Source: PALSA-1006 sp041660815 (lineage in GTDB: Bacteria; Pseudomonadota; Gammaproteobacteria; Burkholderiales; Gallionellaceae). Taken from it: DNA of 64,000 nt. The position numbers and the translations under genes are program-made. Below are positions 34,045 through 43,103 of the stretch, one piece after another. The notes beneath the pieces were generated by a model. The model worked only from the letters and a program-made list of their open reading frames with translations. It searched no databases and had not been told where the DNA came from. The stretch spans positions 124,001 through 188,000 of the forward strand of contig JBAZVN010000003.1 in NCBI GenBank assembly GCA_041660815.1, written 5' to 3'. Position 1 is the first letter of the stretch. Each line of letters begins with the position of its first letter.

Positions 34045-34692
34045 CTATGCAGAGGGTTTGCTTGCCGTGATTAAAAATATCGTGAATTCGCGTGTTCCCT
34101 GACCTGACACCTCTTTGCTGATGGCGGACGCCGTGGTGGCGCGGACCTCCCCAAAGCCGCTTACATGCAACAGTTGCGTCAATTTGTTCCGGTCGAAGCC
34201 GAAGTGGAATACGCCGGTATTGTCACTGTGAAACGAGCCGTCCTCAGTGTCCAGATCGGCAAAAGCCACCTGCCCGCCGGGATGCAGTAAATCGAACCAT
34301 TCGCTGAATAACGCTGCGGTGTCCGGCACATGATGCAGCGTCATACTGCTGACGATCAGGTGATAGCTTCCGCCCGGTCGCTCACCACTGGCAAAATCAA
34401 TAAGTTGTGCCTGTACATTGGTTAGCCCCAGTGTCTCAATCTTGTTGCGCAACACCGCCAGCATGCCCTGCGAGCTGTCCACGCCGGTGAGCGACTTCAC
34501 CAGCGGCAGCAATTTCAACCCGAGCAATCCCGTACCGCAACCAAAGTCCATCACCTCCATCTCAGACGTGAGTTTTATCTCCCGCAAAATCGCCGCTGCC
34601 GCATCGCCGGCCATTTTTACTTTGCCGGGATGCTCATCCCACAGTGCGGCATCGGCATCAAAGTTTTTAGCTTCGGTCTGTTTCCTGGTCAT
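34045..34692 (-). CDS. Class I SAM-dependent methyltransferase
   Basis: The 215-residue protein has the SAM-binding motif I MDFGCGTGLLGLKLL near 49, motif II in SLTGVDSSQGML near 70, and VSSMTLHHVPD near 113, as in UbiE/methyltransferase 11 domains. The substrate cannot be told. It is the last chromosomal gene before the tRNA-Arg fragment and the island that follows. Confidence 0.88.
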   Translation of the reverse strand: MTRKQTEAKNFDADAALWDEHPGKVKMAGDAAAAILREIKLTSEMEVMDFGCGTGLLGLKLLPLVKSLTGVDSSQGMLAVLRNKIETLGLTNVQAQLIDFASGERPGGSYHLIVSSMTLHHVPDTAALFSEWFDLLHPGGQVAFADLDTEDGSFHSDNTGVFHFGFDRNKLTQLLHVSGFGEVRATTASAISKEVSGQGTREFTIFLITASKPSA

Positions 34693-34850
34693 TTAATTGG
34701 CACCTTTGATTTGTATCGCACAAAGCGTTAAGCGGCAAAAGTATACTTTATGTAGAAAGGGCGGAGAGTCTATCAAGCGAAAAATGAGCTTTCCGCGAAA
34801 AATCGTCTTCCAAAGGTGACGTAAAAATAACGAAACTTTTGAAAGGAAGG

Positions 34851-34904
34851 ATGATGAGGAAGATCCCGAAGCAGGAATACACGACGGAATTTTGCATCAA
34901 ATGA
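34851..34904 (+). pseudogene. Remnant of an IS3-family transposase orfA start
   Basis: With a good AAGGAAGG ribosome site, 17 codons read MMRKIPKQEYTTEFCIK before a stop. RKIPKQEYTAEF is the usual N-terminus of one group of IS3 OrfA proteins (recognised from memory). The rest of the element is absent. It is a scar of an insertion-sequence event next to the tRNA site. Confidence 0.55.
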
Positions 34905-34931
34905 AAATGGGCACTAATAATCTAGTGCCCA
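34905..34931 (-). terminator. Intrinsic terminator of the tRNA-Arg gene
   Basis: On the minus strand GGGCACTA, loop, TAGTGCCC is followed by ATTTTCATTT. Plus-strand arms lie at 34909-34916 and 34923-34930. It lies 15 bp after the CCA end of the tRNA fragment, so the native 3' end of the tRNA gene and its terminator are both still in place here. Confidence 0.75.
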
Positions 34932-34945
34932 CAGTCATACATGAT

Positions 34946-34995
34946 TGGTGCGCTCGGCGGGATTCGAACCCACCACCCCAGCCTTCGGAGAGCCG
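34946..34995 (-). mobile_element. 3' half of tRNA-Arg(CCG): attachment-site scar (att)
   Basis: Read on the minus strand from 34995 to 34946, the sequence is an anticodon stem with loop CTCCGAA (anticodon CCG), a variable region, a perfect T arm (GTGGG TTCGAAT CCCGC), acceptor strand CGAGCGC, A and CCA. The 5' half (GCGCTCG and D arm) is missing; the bases before the anticodon stem are unrelated. This is the typical trace of an integrative element that used the tRNA 3' half as attachment site. The chromosomal end (3' end plus terminator) is on the left, so the element extends to the right. Confidence 0.82.
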
Positions 34996-35663
34996 AAAAT
35001 CAATGCGCATGTACAGCGATTTCTAGCGTGAGTATTTGGCGTAAATCTGTACAGTATCAATAAAACAATAGGTTATAAATTTCGGCATAAAGTAAAAATG
35101 TGACACATCATGCCGTATAAAAACTATTATTTTCTCAAATGTCACATTTTGACCGCAAAAACTAGCCTCGCGAATTTGAGTAATGCTACCCTAACTAAGC
35201 TAACTGAAAGAGTAAAAAATTAAATACAGAATTTAAAAAGTAAAAAAATAGAGGTAGAACATTGCAGTTAGCAAGCAGAGATCACCAAAATGCTTGCAAC
35301 TACAAAAAACATAAACTACTATCGATCTAGCGACTGCTTAACATTCAGTCGAAACTAACACGCTCAGCTTCTTCGGTTGAGTGACACGCAGGCATAATCG
35401 CCTCCAAACAAGTCGTTGCGAAAAACTCGTGACGCACCCCCTAGGGACAAAAACGCTCAAAATTTTGATGCGTAACTCCGCAATTCTTAAACCAAAAAGT
35501 CTAAAAACTTAACCCACATCGGGTATTTATCCATCGCAATAACTCTGCGAGCCATTCGTCCATTCTGGACCAAACCGACCGCTTTACTTTGCGATCTGCT
35601 TTTACAGTAGATCACCCTACTCCTTGCGGCAGGAGAATTTTTCTCATTTCGCTAGGAAATATT
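34996..35663. other. Island left end, non-coding, AT-rich
   Basis: About 670 bp of AT-rich DNA without a convincing gene. ATAGGTTATAAATTTCGG near 35068 and several TAAAAA-type runs could serve as promoter elements for the recombinase operon. Recombinase core and arm sites would be expected here beside the att scar, but none can be defined by eye. The ribosome site AGGAAAT precedes the ATG at 35664. Confidence 0.45.
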
Positions 35664-37784
35664 ATGACTATTTTTTCACCTGTTTCACTCTATATTTGTG
35701 GCGATACTAAAACCTCATCCTTCAAAAAGCTTGAGTCCTTGCTTTCCCCGCAAGAGCAATCGACACTTAGGGCGTTAACTCATGTTTTACGCGCGCCAAT
35801 TGATGCGCCTCGGATCGCTGATGTTTTACTCGGGGCAAGCCAGTGCATCGATGCGTTTGGAAAAACACTTATCGCCCCGACTGCAGAATTCAATAAGTTA
35901 CTTTCAGATATTGAGCATCTATCCAAATTAGCTCTTTCAACTATTTCAGCGAATTCTGATCATGAGTTAGATCAACCACTTCAAAGAAGACTTTTAAAAT
36001 ATGCAGCTTGGGCTATCTGTATGAGGCTTGCAAAAAAAACCGTCGACAAGATATTTCTTGAAGCTATAGGGATGGAAATAGCGCTTTCATTTGCCAGCGG
36101 TAAAGTTTTTCCTAATGGGTATGGAAACGATCTGCGGCGTGCTTTAGACAACGAACCTCTATTCCGTGGTTCAGATTTTCAAAAAACAACTACTTCCGAT
36201 CTTTTTGTTTTTAGCAAACACTTTAATAAGGGCTTACGCAACGCGCGTCTTTTGTTTGAAGATGTCACATCACATAACAACTTGTTTGAGACCATCCCTA
36301 AAGAAACTTTTGAAACTAAAGCGACACAGTATTTATTACGCAATCAAACTTACGCACCGCCTAATCACCGTCGCGCTGTCCTCGACTTTCGCTGCCAAAG
36401 CAAACATCAAGTTATTCAATCTGCTCAAGAGTTACGAAGCAAAGCCACTTGCGATGACGAAACAGCTATCGTTGTAATTTTGGCTTTCATCGCTGGCATT
36501 TCACCTGAGCTTATTTTGCAAATGCCCCTCGCGATGCATGCGCAAGATGATTGGTTAATGACAATAGACATAGACACAGGAATCATTAAAACTAATATTG
36601 ATCCTCTCTTTCCTAAGTCAGCCACCCCCAGCTCAATTGGTTCGGCATCGCATCATCCTGCAAATAAAATTATCGTCAAACCCATACCTGCATTCCTGCA
36701 GGCTGCTCTTATTGAGAAATTAAGCAGCACACCGAGCGCCAAGGTAATGGGGGATATATTTACTGCCGCCAATACCTCTGGAAAGCTTTTAACTTCAGGG
36801 TTCATTGCTTCGCAAGGTATCGCTTCATCAGCAAGACGATTGCTAAATTCAGCGGCTCCTTTTGCTGTTCAACTCGGCATTAACAGACTAGTTGCGGCAA
36901 TGATCACAAATGACTTCTCAATAATTCCTGGCTCTAAGCCCTACTACTCACTAGTTTCACGCGAAGAAATTTGGAGTAGTTGCTCTACACTTTTCGGTTC
37001 AATTGGTTGGGGATCGCCAACGCCACTTGAGGATGGATTGCCGATAGGATCATTGGTAGCTGCAACCCCAGTTGCGGTTGCAGCTCTTTTTGAATGGATG
37101 GGCCAAGAAGTGTCGAATTCGCTGCCCAGCAAGCGATATACCTTACTGTCTTTGATTGAGCACCACAATGTATTTTCAATGTATTGCTCCTCACTAACGA
37201 TACTTTGCCTCGGAAGTCGTCAGGCAAAGCAACTAAGATTTTCCGCAAATGGACTTCATGAGGAAAGTGCATTTACCCCTGTATTCGATAAACGAACTGG
37301 TCAATTTCCAGGCGCACTACCAGTTCCTATTAATACTGTTCTATCTGAACAACTTGGATTTTGGCGAGCCCATTGTTCAGCACTTGATAACCGCCTTGAA
37401 AAAATTGGCCTTGATGAAAATACTTGGCTGAGAAACCATATTCGCCAAGTTATCAATTGCTCTAATGTGCATTTGTTTTTCGGTATCTCAACGAACGGAA
37501 AACCGTTCCCTCTTGGCTCTTCAGACTTAACGGAATGGTGGCCTAATCGGCTTCAGCTTAATGCCAATTTCTCTCGTTCGTTTTGGCAGCACCAACTACA
37601 TCTATATGGCTTGAAAAGCTCAATCATCGACTTGTTCGTGCGCCACCAACTTATTGGAGCGGAATCACACACTTCCACCACCCATTTCGCGCTCACGAAC
37701 TACTTCGGCGAAATCGTTCAAGCTCAAGAAAAAATTCTTTACGATATGAACATCACATCGCTCTCTGGCTTAGCCAAAAAATAG
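35664..37784 (+). CDS. Large recombinase-fold protein 1 of an island trio
   Basis: The 706-residue protein is not a known named family to me. Its C-terminal third looks like a degenerate tyrosine-recombinase catalytic domain: CLGSRQAKQLRFS near residue 516 at the place of the first catalytic Arg, a Lys-containing hairpin (FDKRTGQFPGALPVPIN), then SRSFWQHQLHLYGL and VRHQLIGAESHTSTTHF, where an integrase has its HxxR and GH motifs. NYFGEI could hold a Tyr. Long N-terminal helical regions precede it. It is followed by the second protein after 9 bp. Start ATG 35664 has an AGGAAAT site. Probably a DNA-binding partner in integration of the island. Confidence 0.6.
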   Translation: MTIFSPVSLYICGDTKTSSFKKLESLLSPQEQSTLRALTHVLRAPIDAPRIADVLLGASQCIDAFGKTLIAPTAEFNKLLSDIEHLSKLALSTISANSDHELDQPLQRRLLKYAAWAICMRLAKKTVDKIFLEAIGMEIALSFASGKVFPNGYGNDLRRALDNEPLFRGSDFQKTTTSDLFVFSKHFNKGLRNARLLFEDVTSHNNLFETIPKETFETKATQYLLRNQTYAPPNHRRAVLDFRCQSKHQVIQSAQELRSKATCDDETAIVVILAFIAGISPELILQMPLAMHAQDDWLMTIDIDTGIIKTNIDPLFPKSATPSSIGSASHHPANKIIVKPIPAFLQAALIEKLSSTPSAKVMGDIFTAANTSGKLLTSGFIASQGIASSARRLLNSAAPFAVQLGINRLVAAMITNDFSIIPGSKPYYSLVSREEIWSSCSTLFGSIGWGSPTPLEDGLPIGSLVAATPVAVAALFEWMGQEVSNSLPSKRYTLLSLIEHHNVFSMYCSSLTILCLGSRQAKQLRFSANGLHEESAFTPVFDKRTGQFPGALPVPINTVLSEQLGFWRAHCSALDNRLEKIGLDENTWLRNHIRQVINCSNVHLFFGISTNGKPFPLGSSDLTEWWPNRLQLNANFSRSFWQHQLHLYGLKSSIIDLFVRHQLIGAESHTSTTHFALTNYFGEIVQAQEKILYDMNITSLSGLAKK

Positions 37785-37793
37785 AGGATCAAC

Positions 37794-40505
37794 ATGGATA
37801 TCCAAAAAAATTCAACCGCGCCTTTGAAATCTGAGTCACCCATTCGCGTTAAGCGGGACTTTGTAGGCAGAGCGCATTTTCGTACGTTGAATGCTGCCCC
37901 AGCAAGTGCTGCGAGATTTCAATCTTATCAAACTAAGCTTTTAAATGGGTCGTTAATTTTTAATACGCCATCATCTCGTTTCGCAGCGAGCTTAATTGCA
38001 TTTGATGGCATTTCCACCATGCGTGATTTGACTGAGTCGCTGCAAAATGCAGACAACTTATATTTGTGGCACGAAAATATTTATCTCGAATTTAAAGGTG
38101 TTGATGGAAGAATAGACAGACGGCTTTTAAGTTATTTTACAAAGCGTGCGTGGTGCACTCCATTTCATCTACCGCTAAACGTTAGCGATACCATAGAGAA
38201 ACTTGAGGATGCACTGAAATGCTTATATTCATCAGAAGCACCATCAGCAATTGACCAACTTTTCGCTGACGCTCAAGCTTATTTGTTAATTCATCTTCTA
38301 GGGCCACTTTTCGCTCATTGCACCAACATGATTCCACTCGCGGCCATTCCTCGAAGTGCTTTGGCTAGGCAAGAATCGAAAAAATCGCTTGCTACTTTCA
38401 ATGATGATCAAAAAAACCATGTAGGTTTTGCTCATGCTCTTGATGGTTATTTTTTTCCAAGCGGCCGCGATCAAAACTCAATTCTCGTTGATCAAATTGT
38501 TGTCACTTGTCGTTGCAAAAATTCTGTTTCTGACGACCTGGATAAGTTTAGGATGCTCAAAGAGTGTTTAGCGCTCAGCACCAGGTCTGCAGAAGCAGGA
38601 CAAACTTCCTGTCTGATTTTGGCATGGGTGATTGATTTGATTGAGTCAGGCACATTAACCAAGACAAACATTAGTCCAGCAACAATTCACAAATACGTAT
38701 CATCCATTGCGTCAAAGCTATTTCAGAACTTTAAAAACATTGATGTTGAAGAAATTGATTCCGATGAGTTCTCACATCTGTACTCCGAAATTATTTTTTC
38801 GTCCAGTCCAGGGTCGCAGCAAACTGCCGCAGCAGCTTTAAGCTCTTGGCATAATTTTCTTCGAACTTGGTTTGCTGTTAGTCCGATCGTTAAAACGCTT
38901 TACGATGGAATTGAGCAAAGCTCTCCACGTGCAAACGTCCTTTGGCAGCATGAAGTTGATTTGATTACATCATCCATCGACATGGCTTCCGGTGATGAAC
39001 GATTGCTAAATCAAATCAGTGTAAGTCATGCAATCGCATCAAATATTCGTATTCGAATTTCAGAGCTACTTAAGCTTCGTGTGCAGAACATTCGCATTGG
39101 GGACAGCGGTGTTGAAATTGAAATTTCGCCTTTACGTCGAGACGGAAAACTTAAATCCAGCTCGTCACGACGCGTCATATTGATTGAACAAGGAAATGCT
39201 GCGAACAAAATTTCAGACTGGGTAACAAAGCGAAAGTTTGAGGGTGCGCTTTCACAAGATTTATTATTTGGCGATCCATACAAGCCAAATAGTGGATACA
39301 AGCTTGGGCAGCTTGTCATTACATTAAATCAACTTCTCAAATCTGCGACTGGAGACACGACGGTCAGCTTTCACACTTATTCTCACACTTGGATTTCCAA
39401 CGAAATCCGTAGTGCGATGTTATCGAGCTCTACAGTTGATATCAACCCCTTAGATCTAATTGCCGCTGACGCTGGACACGCCAGCTCACAGACGACTTTA
39501 GTGAATTATTTTCATCACTTCGAAGAGCCTCTCCGCCATTTTCTTGACGACGCAATTAAGCGTATTCACTTCACAGGAGCGATTGTTTCTCAGAATTCAG
39601 ATTTGAGCGCAGATGCTTTTAGACAACGGTGTTTTCGTAATAAACAGAATCTGAGCAAACAACAATTTGGGTGGCAAGCAATACAAAACCACCAATATTC
39701 TGTGCTCGCACCAACTGCCTATGCGAATTTTAGTCTACGCTCGCTAGATTTTTTGCCAGTCACACTCAGTAGCAAAAGTCTCAAATTTCAGGATGTCCTA
39801 CACATGCTCTCTGATCTGACTGATGGTAATTCAACAGCAGTTGTGAGTTGCAAGTGCGACCACAGTGAAGGAGTTGTACTTGCTGTCGCTTCATTCGCAT
39901 GTAGCTTGCTTGAACAACTTGGTTTGCTTGAAAAATCTGTTCATCAACGAACCCCAGTTTCTGCCGTTGGTGATTTTCAGATTATATTTTCGAGGAGCAA
40001 TTCCACTGCTATTAAATTCGATAGGGTTAAGCAGAAAAAACTTTCTTCTCTTTATGCATGGCTCTCAGGTTCATTGGAGCCGAACATTATTGAGGCAGGA
40101 ACAATGTCATGGTCAAGCTGCTTCAGAAATGGGTATATCAGCATGGAAAAACCTAACAAAGCTGTAGGCTTGATCACGTTTCTTTATCATGCCCTCATTC
40201 CGATCAATCATATATATATTTGCACTTCATTTTCACTTTCCAACTCTGATCCTAAAGTCCGCCTGCTTCATTCCCAAATGATTTCTGCTTTCAGGTCTTC
40301 TTACCCTTCACCACCATTCTTCGACACAAAGACGCCACGTCGTGGTCGCGCAAAATCATACTTAGTACTTTCCAGCACTGAGCCCGAACTTGGCGACTCT
40401 CTTGAGAGTGCTGCCGTTTCAATGGGCGGTTTCAACGCACTACTTTTTGCTGCATATATTTTTCGGCAGCTTCAACTGAATATTGGAGATATTGCGAATG
40501 CCTGA
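37794..40505 (+). CDS. Large tyrosine-recombinase-like protein 2 of an island trio
   Basis: The 903-residue protein has a recognisable integrase domain in the middle (about residues 380-600). IRISELLKLRVQNI carries the first Arg, LRRDGKLKSSSSRRVILI the Lys hairpin, HTYSHTWIS takes the place of HxxRH, and DAGHASSQTTLVNYFHHF has the GH and the presumed nucleophile Tyr. The second catalytic Arg is Ser in HTYSH, which is unusual. About 300 residues on either side are unassigned and may give DNA-target or partner contacts. Ribosome site AGAGGATCA. It is the best candidate for the enzyme that joined the island to the tRNA-Arg site. Confidence 0.72.
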   Translation: MDIQKNSTAPLKSESPIRVKRDFVGRAHFRTLNAAPASAARFQSYQTKLLNGSLIFNTPSSRFAASLIAFDGISTMRDLTESLQNADNLYLWHENIYLEFKGVDGRIDRRLLSYFTKRAWCTPFHLPLNVSDTIEKLEDALKCLYSSEAPSAIDQLFADAQAYLLIHLLGPLFAHCTNMIPLAAIPRSALARQESKKSLATFNDDQKNHVGFAHALDGYFFPSGRDQNSILVDQIVVTCRCKNSVSDDLDKFRMLKECLALSTRSAEAGQTSCLILAWVIDLIESGTLTKTNISPATIHKYVSSIASKLFQNFKNIDVEEIDSDEFSHLYSEIIFSSSPGSQQTAAAALSSWHNFLRTWFAVSPIVKTLYDGIEQSSPRANVLWQHEVDLITSSIDMASGDERLLNQISVSHAIASNIRIRISELLKLRVQNIRIGDSGVEIEISPLRRDGKLKSSSSRRVILIEQGNAANKISDWVTKRKFEGALSQDLLFGDPYKPNSGYKLGQLVITLNQLLKSATGDTTVSFHTYSHTWISNEIRSAMLSSSTVDINPLDLIAADAGHASSQTTLVNYFHHFEEPLRHFLDDAIKRIHFTGAIVSQNSDLSADAFRQRCFRNKQNLSKQQFGWQAIQNHQYSVLAPTAYANFSLRSLDFLPVTLSSKSLKFQDVLHMLSDLTDGNSTAVVSCKCDHSEGVVLAVASFACSLLEQLGLLEKSVHQRTPVSAVGDFQIIFSRSNSTAIKFDRVKQKKLSSLYAWLSGSLEPNIIEAGTMSWSSCFRNGYISMEKPNKAVGLITFLYHALIPINHIYICTSFSLSNSDPKVRLLHSQMISAFRSSYPSPPFFDTKTPRRGRAKSYLVLSSTEPELGDSLESAAVSMGGFNALLFAAYIFRQLQLNIGDIANA

Positions 40506-40587
40506 GTCACTTAGAGTTTTTAGCGTTGTGCTTGGTCCTGCTGGGGCGGGTTTCACTAATATTGAGTGGAGGATCGTAAAAAATTGA
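40498..40587 (+). CDS. Candidate 29-residue coupling ORF between recombinase and third gene
   Basis: ATG 40498 overlaps the end of the recombinase gene by 8 bases and reads MPESLRVFSVVLGPAGAGFT then NIEWRIVKN to a TGA at 40585. That stop overlaps a TTG (TTGA) which, preceded by GGAGG at 40568-40572, is a possible start of the third gene. The arrangement would couple translation of all three large proteins. No similarity is known. It could also be non-coding. Confidence 0.35.
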   Translation: MPESLRVFSVVLGPAGAGFTNIEWRIVKN

Positions 40588-41360
40588 TCCGCAGTGAAAT
40601 CACCACTCTAATTCCTGCTGTTAAACATCTTTTGCATTACATCCTTAAAGAATCCGTGATCGCCGATTCGAACCAATTAATTTTGGCTTTTGATTTGATT
40701 GAGTCACCCCAATTGGCTATCCACTTTGAATCTGATTCAAACAGCAAAAGAACATCTCTCCTAACTCGCATGCTACTTGAGGCAAATGCAATTCGTGAAT
40801 CAGCCGAATATACTCAAATCAAAATCGGCGAACTGACACAGCTTATGCCTGCCAATTCTTCAGAAGTTGCCGCTCATCATTCTTTAACCGAACTTGATTC
40901 TGAAGATGAACAGCTTTGGCAGCTTATGAATTTAAGGCGCGGCCAAACGTTACGACTGAAATTCCCTGATAGTGACATTATTTACCTATTTCCAGATTTG
41001 CCAGTTCATATTCCAGAGACTGTGACTCGAACAATTCGAACTCGTATCATGAGTATTTCTGCAGAAAAGGCTGAGCTTGCATCTATCCAAGAGGTTGATT
41101 GTGACGAAGGATTTGTAAATCAAAAACCACTTCCGAAGCGGCTTACTCTTTCTTTTTCTCCGGCCACAAACAAAGCCAACTACCGACCTTTACTCCATAT
41201 GGCCACTGACCTACGCATCAAAGTGGAAATTATTATACGTGTAGCATTGCGCGCAGATAATCTGAAACCCAGCTACGCTGAACTTGTGAAACTAAACTGT
41301 CTTGATTCACTGCAATCTACATTTTCATCATGGGCATCGTTAACCCATCCACACAAATGA
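40584..41360 (+). CDS. Third protein of the island recombinase trio, unknown family
   Basis: The 258-residue protein begins at TTG 40584 if the GGAGG at 40568 is its ribosome site; a GTG at 40566 would add six codons. It is mainly helical, with acidic stretches (HSLTELDSEDEQLWQL) and a basic C-terminal part (PLPKRLTLSFSPATNK, DLRIKVEIIIRVALRADNLKPSY). No catalytic motif is seen. Position after two recombinase-like genes suggests an accessory DNA-binding or directionality factor, as in other three-gene integration modules. This is inference. Confidence 0.55.
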   Translation: MIRSEITTLIPAVKHLLHYILKESVIADSNQLILAFDLIESPQLAIHFESDSNSKRTSLLTRMLLEANAIRESAEYTQIKIGELTQLMPANSSEVAAHHSLTELDSEDEQLWQLMNLRRGQTLRLKFPDSDIIYLFPDLPVHIPETVTRTIRTRIMSISAEKAELASIQEVDCDEGFVNQKPLPKRLTLSFSPATNKANYRPLLHMATDLRIKVEIIIRVALRADNLKPSYAELVKLNCLDSLQSTFSSWASLTHPHK

Positions 41361-41565
41361 GCAAATTTAATGGCCGCTTTTGGTCAATCATTTCAACAAA
41401 TTGAACTAACACTTTGTGGACATTGCGGCCAGTTGAGATGCATGTAATTATGCTGGAACAAAGGTCGCAAATCGGCCAAGAGGCGACATACGCCGATCAC
41501 CTCTACTGACAATATTTTGAAAGATAATTCTTAATGAAACAGGCTTTCACGCAGGTATCAAACGA

Positions 41566-42297
41566 TTACGTCGGGTTGATGATTCCCATCCGGATTGCCT
41601 TGGCCACAGCATGACGGCGCGTGGAGGTGCCAAATTTGCGACGTATGTTGGCGAAGTGGAAACTCACTGCAGCTTCCGAGCAGTGCAGTATCTGACCGAT
41701 CTCCCAAGAACTTTTTCCCTCCGCGCTCCACTTGAGGCATTCCAGTTCACAGGGTGTGAGAGAAACAAATTTTGCTGTCGGACTGTTGCGTTTAATGAAC
41801 TGAAGCGAAGATTCAAAAATGAAATCACGAAAATATGAAAGCTCGGGAAGAGTGCAATGAGCGTCCCGATGAAAGTTTTTGTCCGGATTTATGTCGCTCA
41901 CGAAGCACACTATACCCAATTCACCTTTGGCTCCATGAATGGGCAAGGTAACGCCTGATCTGATCCCATATCCGCAGGCTTCTTCATACATTTCTTTTTG
42001 TTTTCGGGCAGAAAAAATTTCTGGTGCCCAGATCAAAGGAGTCGACTTGCTTATGCAATGTGCGACAGTTGGATCAACGTGATGCATCTTTTCTGTTGTG
42101 TACTTGTTGATCCAGGTGGCAGAATAATTACTATACTGAAAAGCATGTTCTGCCTCTATTGGCGCAAGTGGATCGGGGAGAATTGCCAAACGAGTTTGTT
42201 TATAGCCTAGATCATTTCCCAATTTGAAAACCTGATTACACCAGTCTTCCACTTTGCTGACGCACATAAGATTGGCAAATCGTTCGATGAATTTCAT
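41566..42297 (-). CDS. LuxR-family acyl-homoserine-lactone receptor (LasR-like, no LuxI neighbour)
   Basis: The 243-residue protein has an autoinducer-binding domain (residues 10-165) and a GerE-type HTH (residues 175-240). All key ligand-pocket residues are visible: Trp in SATWINKY, Tyr next to it, Asp-Pro in HHVDPTVAHC, Trp in TPLIWAPEIF and Gly in YGIRSGVTLPIHG. The HTH reads LTPCELECLKWSAEGKSSWEIGQILHCSEAAVSFHFANIRRKFG in overlapping style to LasR (key motifs SSWEI, CSEAAVSFH, NIRRKFG). The ATG at 42297 has the ribosome site GGGGAGAGG. No synthase gene lies in the window, so it is a solo or uses a distant synthase. It faces away from five lux-box-like promoters. Confidence 0.93.
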   Translation of the reverse strand: MKFIERFANLMCVSKVEDWCNQVFKLGNDLGYKQTRLAILPDPLAPIEAEHAFQYSNYSATWINKYTTEKMHHVDPTVAHCISKSTPLIWAPEIFSARKQKEMYEEACGYGIRSGVTLPIHGAKGELGIVCFVSDINPDKNFHRDAHCTLPELSYFRDFIFESSLQFIKRNSPTAKFVSLTPCELECLKWSAEGKSSWEIGQILHCSEAAVSFHFANIRRKFGTSTRRHAVAKAIRMGIINPT

Positions 42298-42810
42298 GCG
42301 CAACGCCTCTCCCCTTGCTTATAGTCTCTAGGTATTTTCAAATTTATGTGAGCCTGAAGCGAATTTATATTAGGCTGATATTGGACGTAAATTGATCCCG
42401 TTAACGGCGAATTTTAATTCTTTCTTGCAAAGCTGGTAAATAAATTGTTCTAGGCGAGTCGCATTTTCTGTGCTGCAGTCAAGTCAGCCAATAGGCGAGT
42501 GAGAAATATATGATTGCGAATCCGTCACAGTCTATTTTCATAATCCTGACGTTGATCCAAACAAAATGGCTGGTGTTGACGAGGTTAGTTCGTGGAAATG
42601 GCTGTCCGATCACGAAACTTGGCGGGAGCCACGAAAGTTCAAAAAACCACAGACCGCAAAGAGAACGTTTATCGGCCAGTCCCGCTCGAATGTGGGTTAG
42701 GCATAACCACCAGAAACATTTCACCTCACCCTTCGCAGTTACCGACGTAGTGAATATCGCCTATCTGAGCTCACCACCTGCTATATTGTTCCTCATGCAA
42801 CCTTATGAAT
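42298..42810. other. Intergenic region between LuxR gene and first lux box
   Basis: About 510 bp hold the promoter of the LuxR gene. A 44-codon frame from ATG 42566 (starting MAGVDEVSSWKWLSDHETW) lacks a ribosome site and is kept only as a note. No lux-box palindrome was found close to the LuxR start, so direct autoregulation is not evident. Confidence 0.45.
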
Positions 42811-42858
42811 ACCTATCAAAATTGATAGGTTCCTTTTGTCTCAATAGGTGACTATGAT
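42811..42858 (+). promoter_or_regulatory. Lux-box class II promoter 1
   Basis: ACCTATCAAAATTGATAGGT at 42811-42830 is a 20-bp palindrome with perfect 9-bp arms. A -10-like TATGAT lies at 42853-42858, 22 bp after it. A lux box centred near -42 with its end about 20 bp before the -10 is the geometry of LuxR class II promoters. Downstream are the 12-residue micro-ORF (42942) and the lipoprotein (43104). The flank up to TATGATTCA is similar to promoter 4. Confidence 0.75.
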
Positions 42859-42941
42859 TCAGATTTAATAACTTGTTAGCGGGTCTATTTCAGCCGATTT
42901 TTTGTTCGAGGCAGTGCGCTTTTCAACAAATAGAGAAAGTT

Positions 42942-42980
42942 ATGTCTGGATCAGGTGGGGGCTATAGCGGTGGATTTTAA
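42942..42980 (+). CDS. Glycine-rich 12-residue micro-ORF in the lux-box 1 leader
   Basis: ATG 42942 to TAA 42980 reads MSGSGGGYSGGF. An AGAGAAAG stretch just upstream may be a ribosome site. It lies about 75-80 bp downstream of the predicted start of transcription from lux-box promoter 1 and before the lipoprotein gene. It may be a real peptide, a leader peptide or chance. Confidence 0.35.
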   Translation: MSGSGGGYSGGF

Positions 42981-43103
42981 TCAGTGGATTCTTACGACGC
43001 ACTAGCAATCAAAACTCAGTTGAGTTCCCAAGGATATGATCTCCCCGAAAACAAACAATCCCGCCACTATTTACATACGCCTCACTTTCTCAGGAGTTGC
43101 ATC

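Larger units (their letters stand above)
34696..34945. other. Intergenic region before the tRNA fragment
   Basis: The stretch holds the methyltransferase promoter, a short piece of an IS3-type transposase start (34851-34904) and the hairpin terminator of the tRNA-Arg gene (34905-34931). No other coding or RNA gene is seen. Confidence 0.5.

Noticed and set aside
34946..34995. A functional tRNA-Arg gene
   Set aside because: The acceptor 5' strand and D arm are missing; the bases upstream of the anticodon stem do not pair with the CGAGCGC acceptor strand.
42479..42851. Frames on both strands (81 and 113 codons) and a 44-codon frame from 42566 between the LuxR gene and lux box 1
   Set aside because: No ribosome sites, no domain signs, and they overlap each other. 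The 44-codon frame may be a remnant of something but could not be identified.
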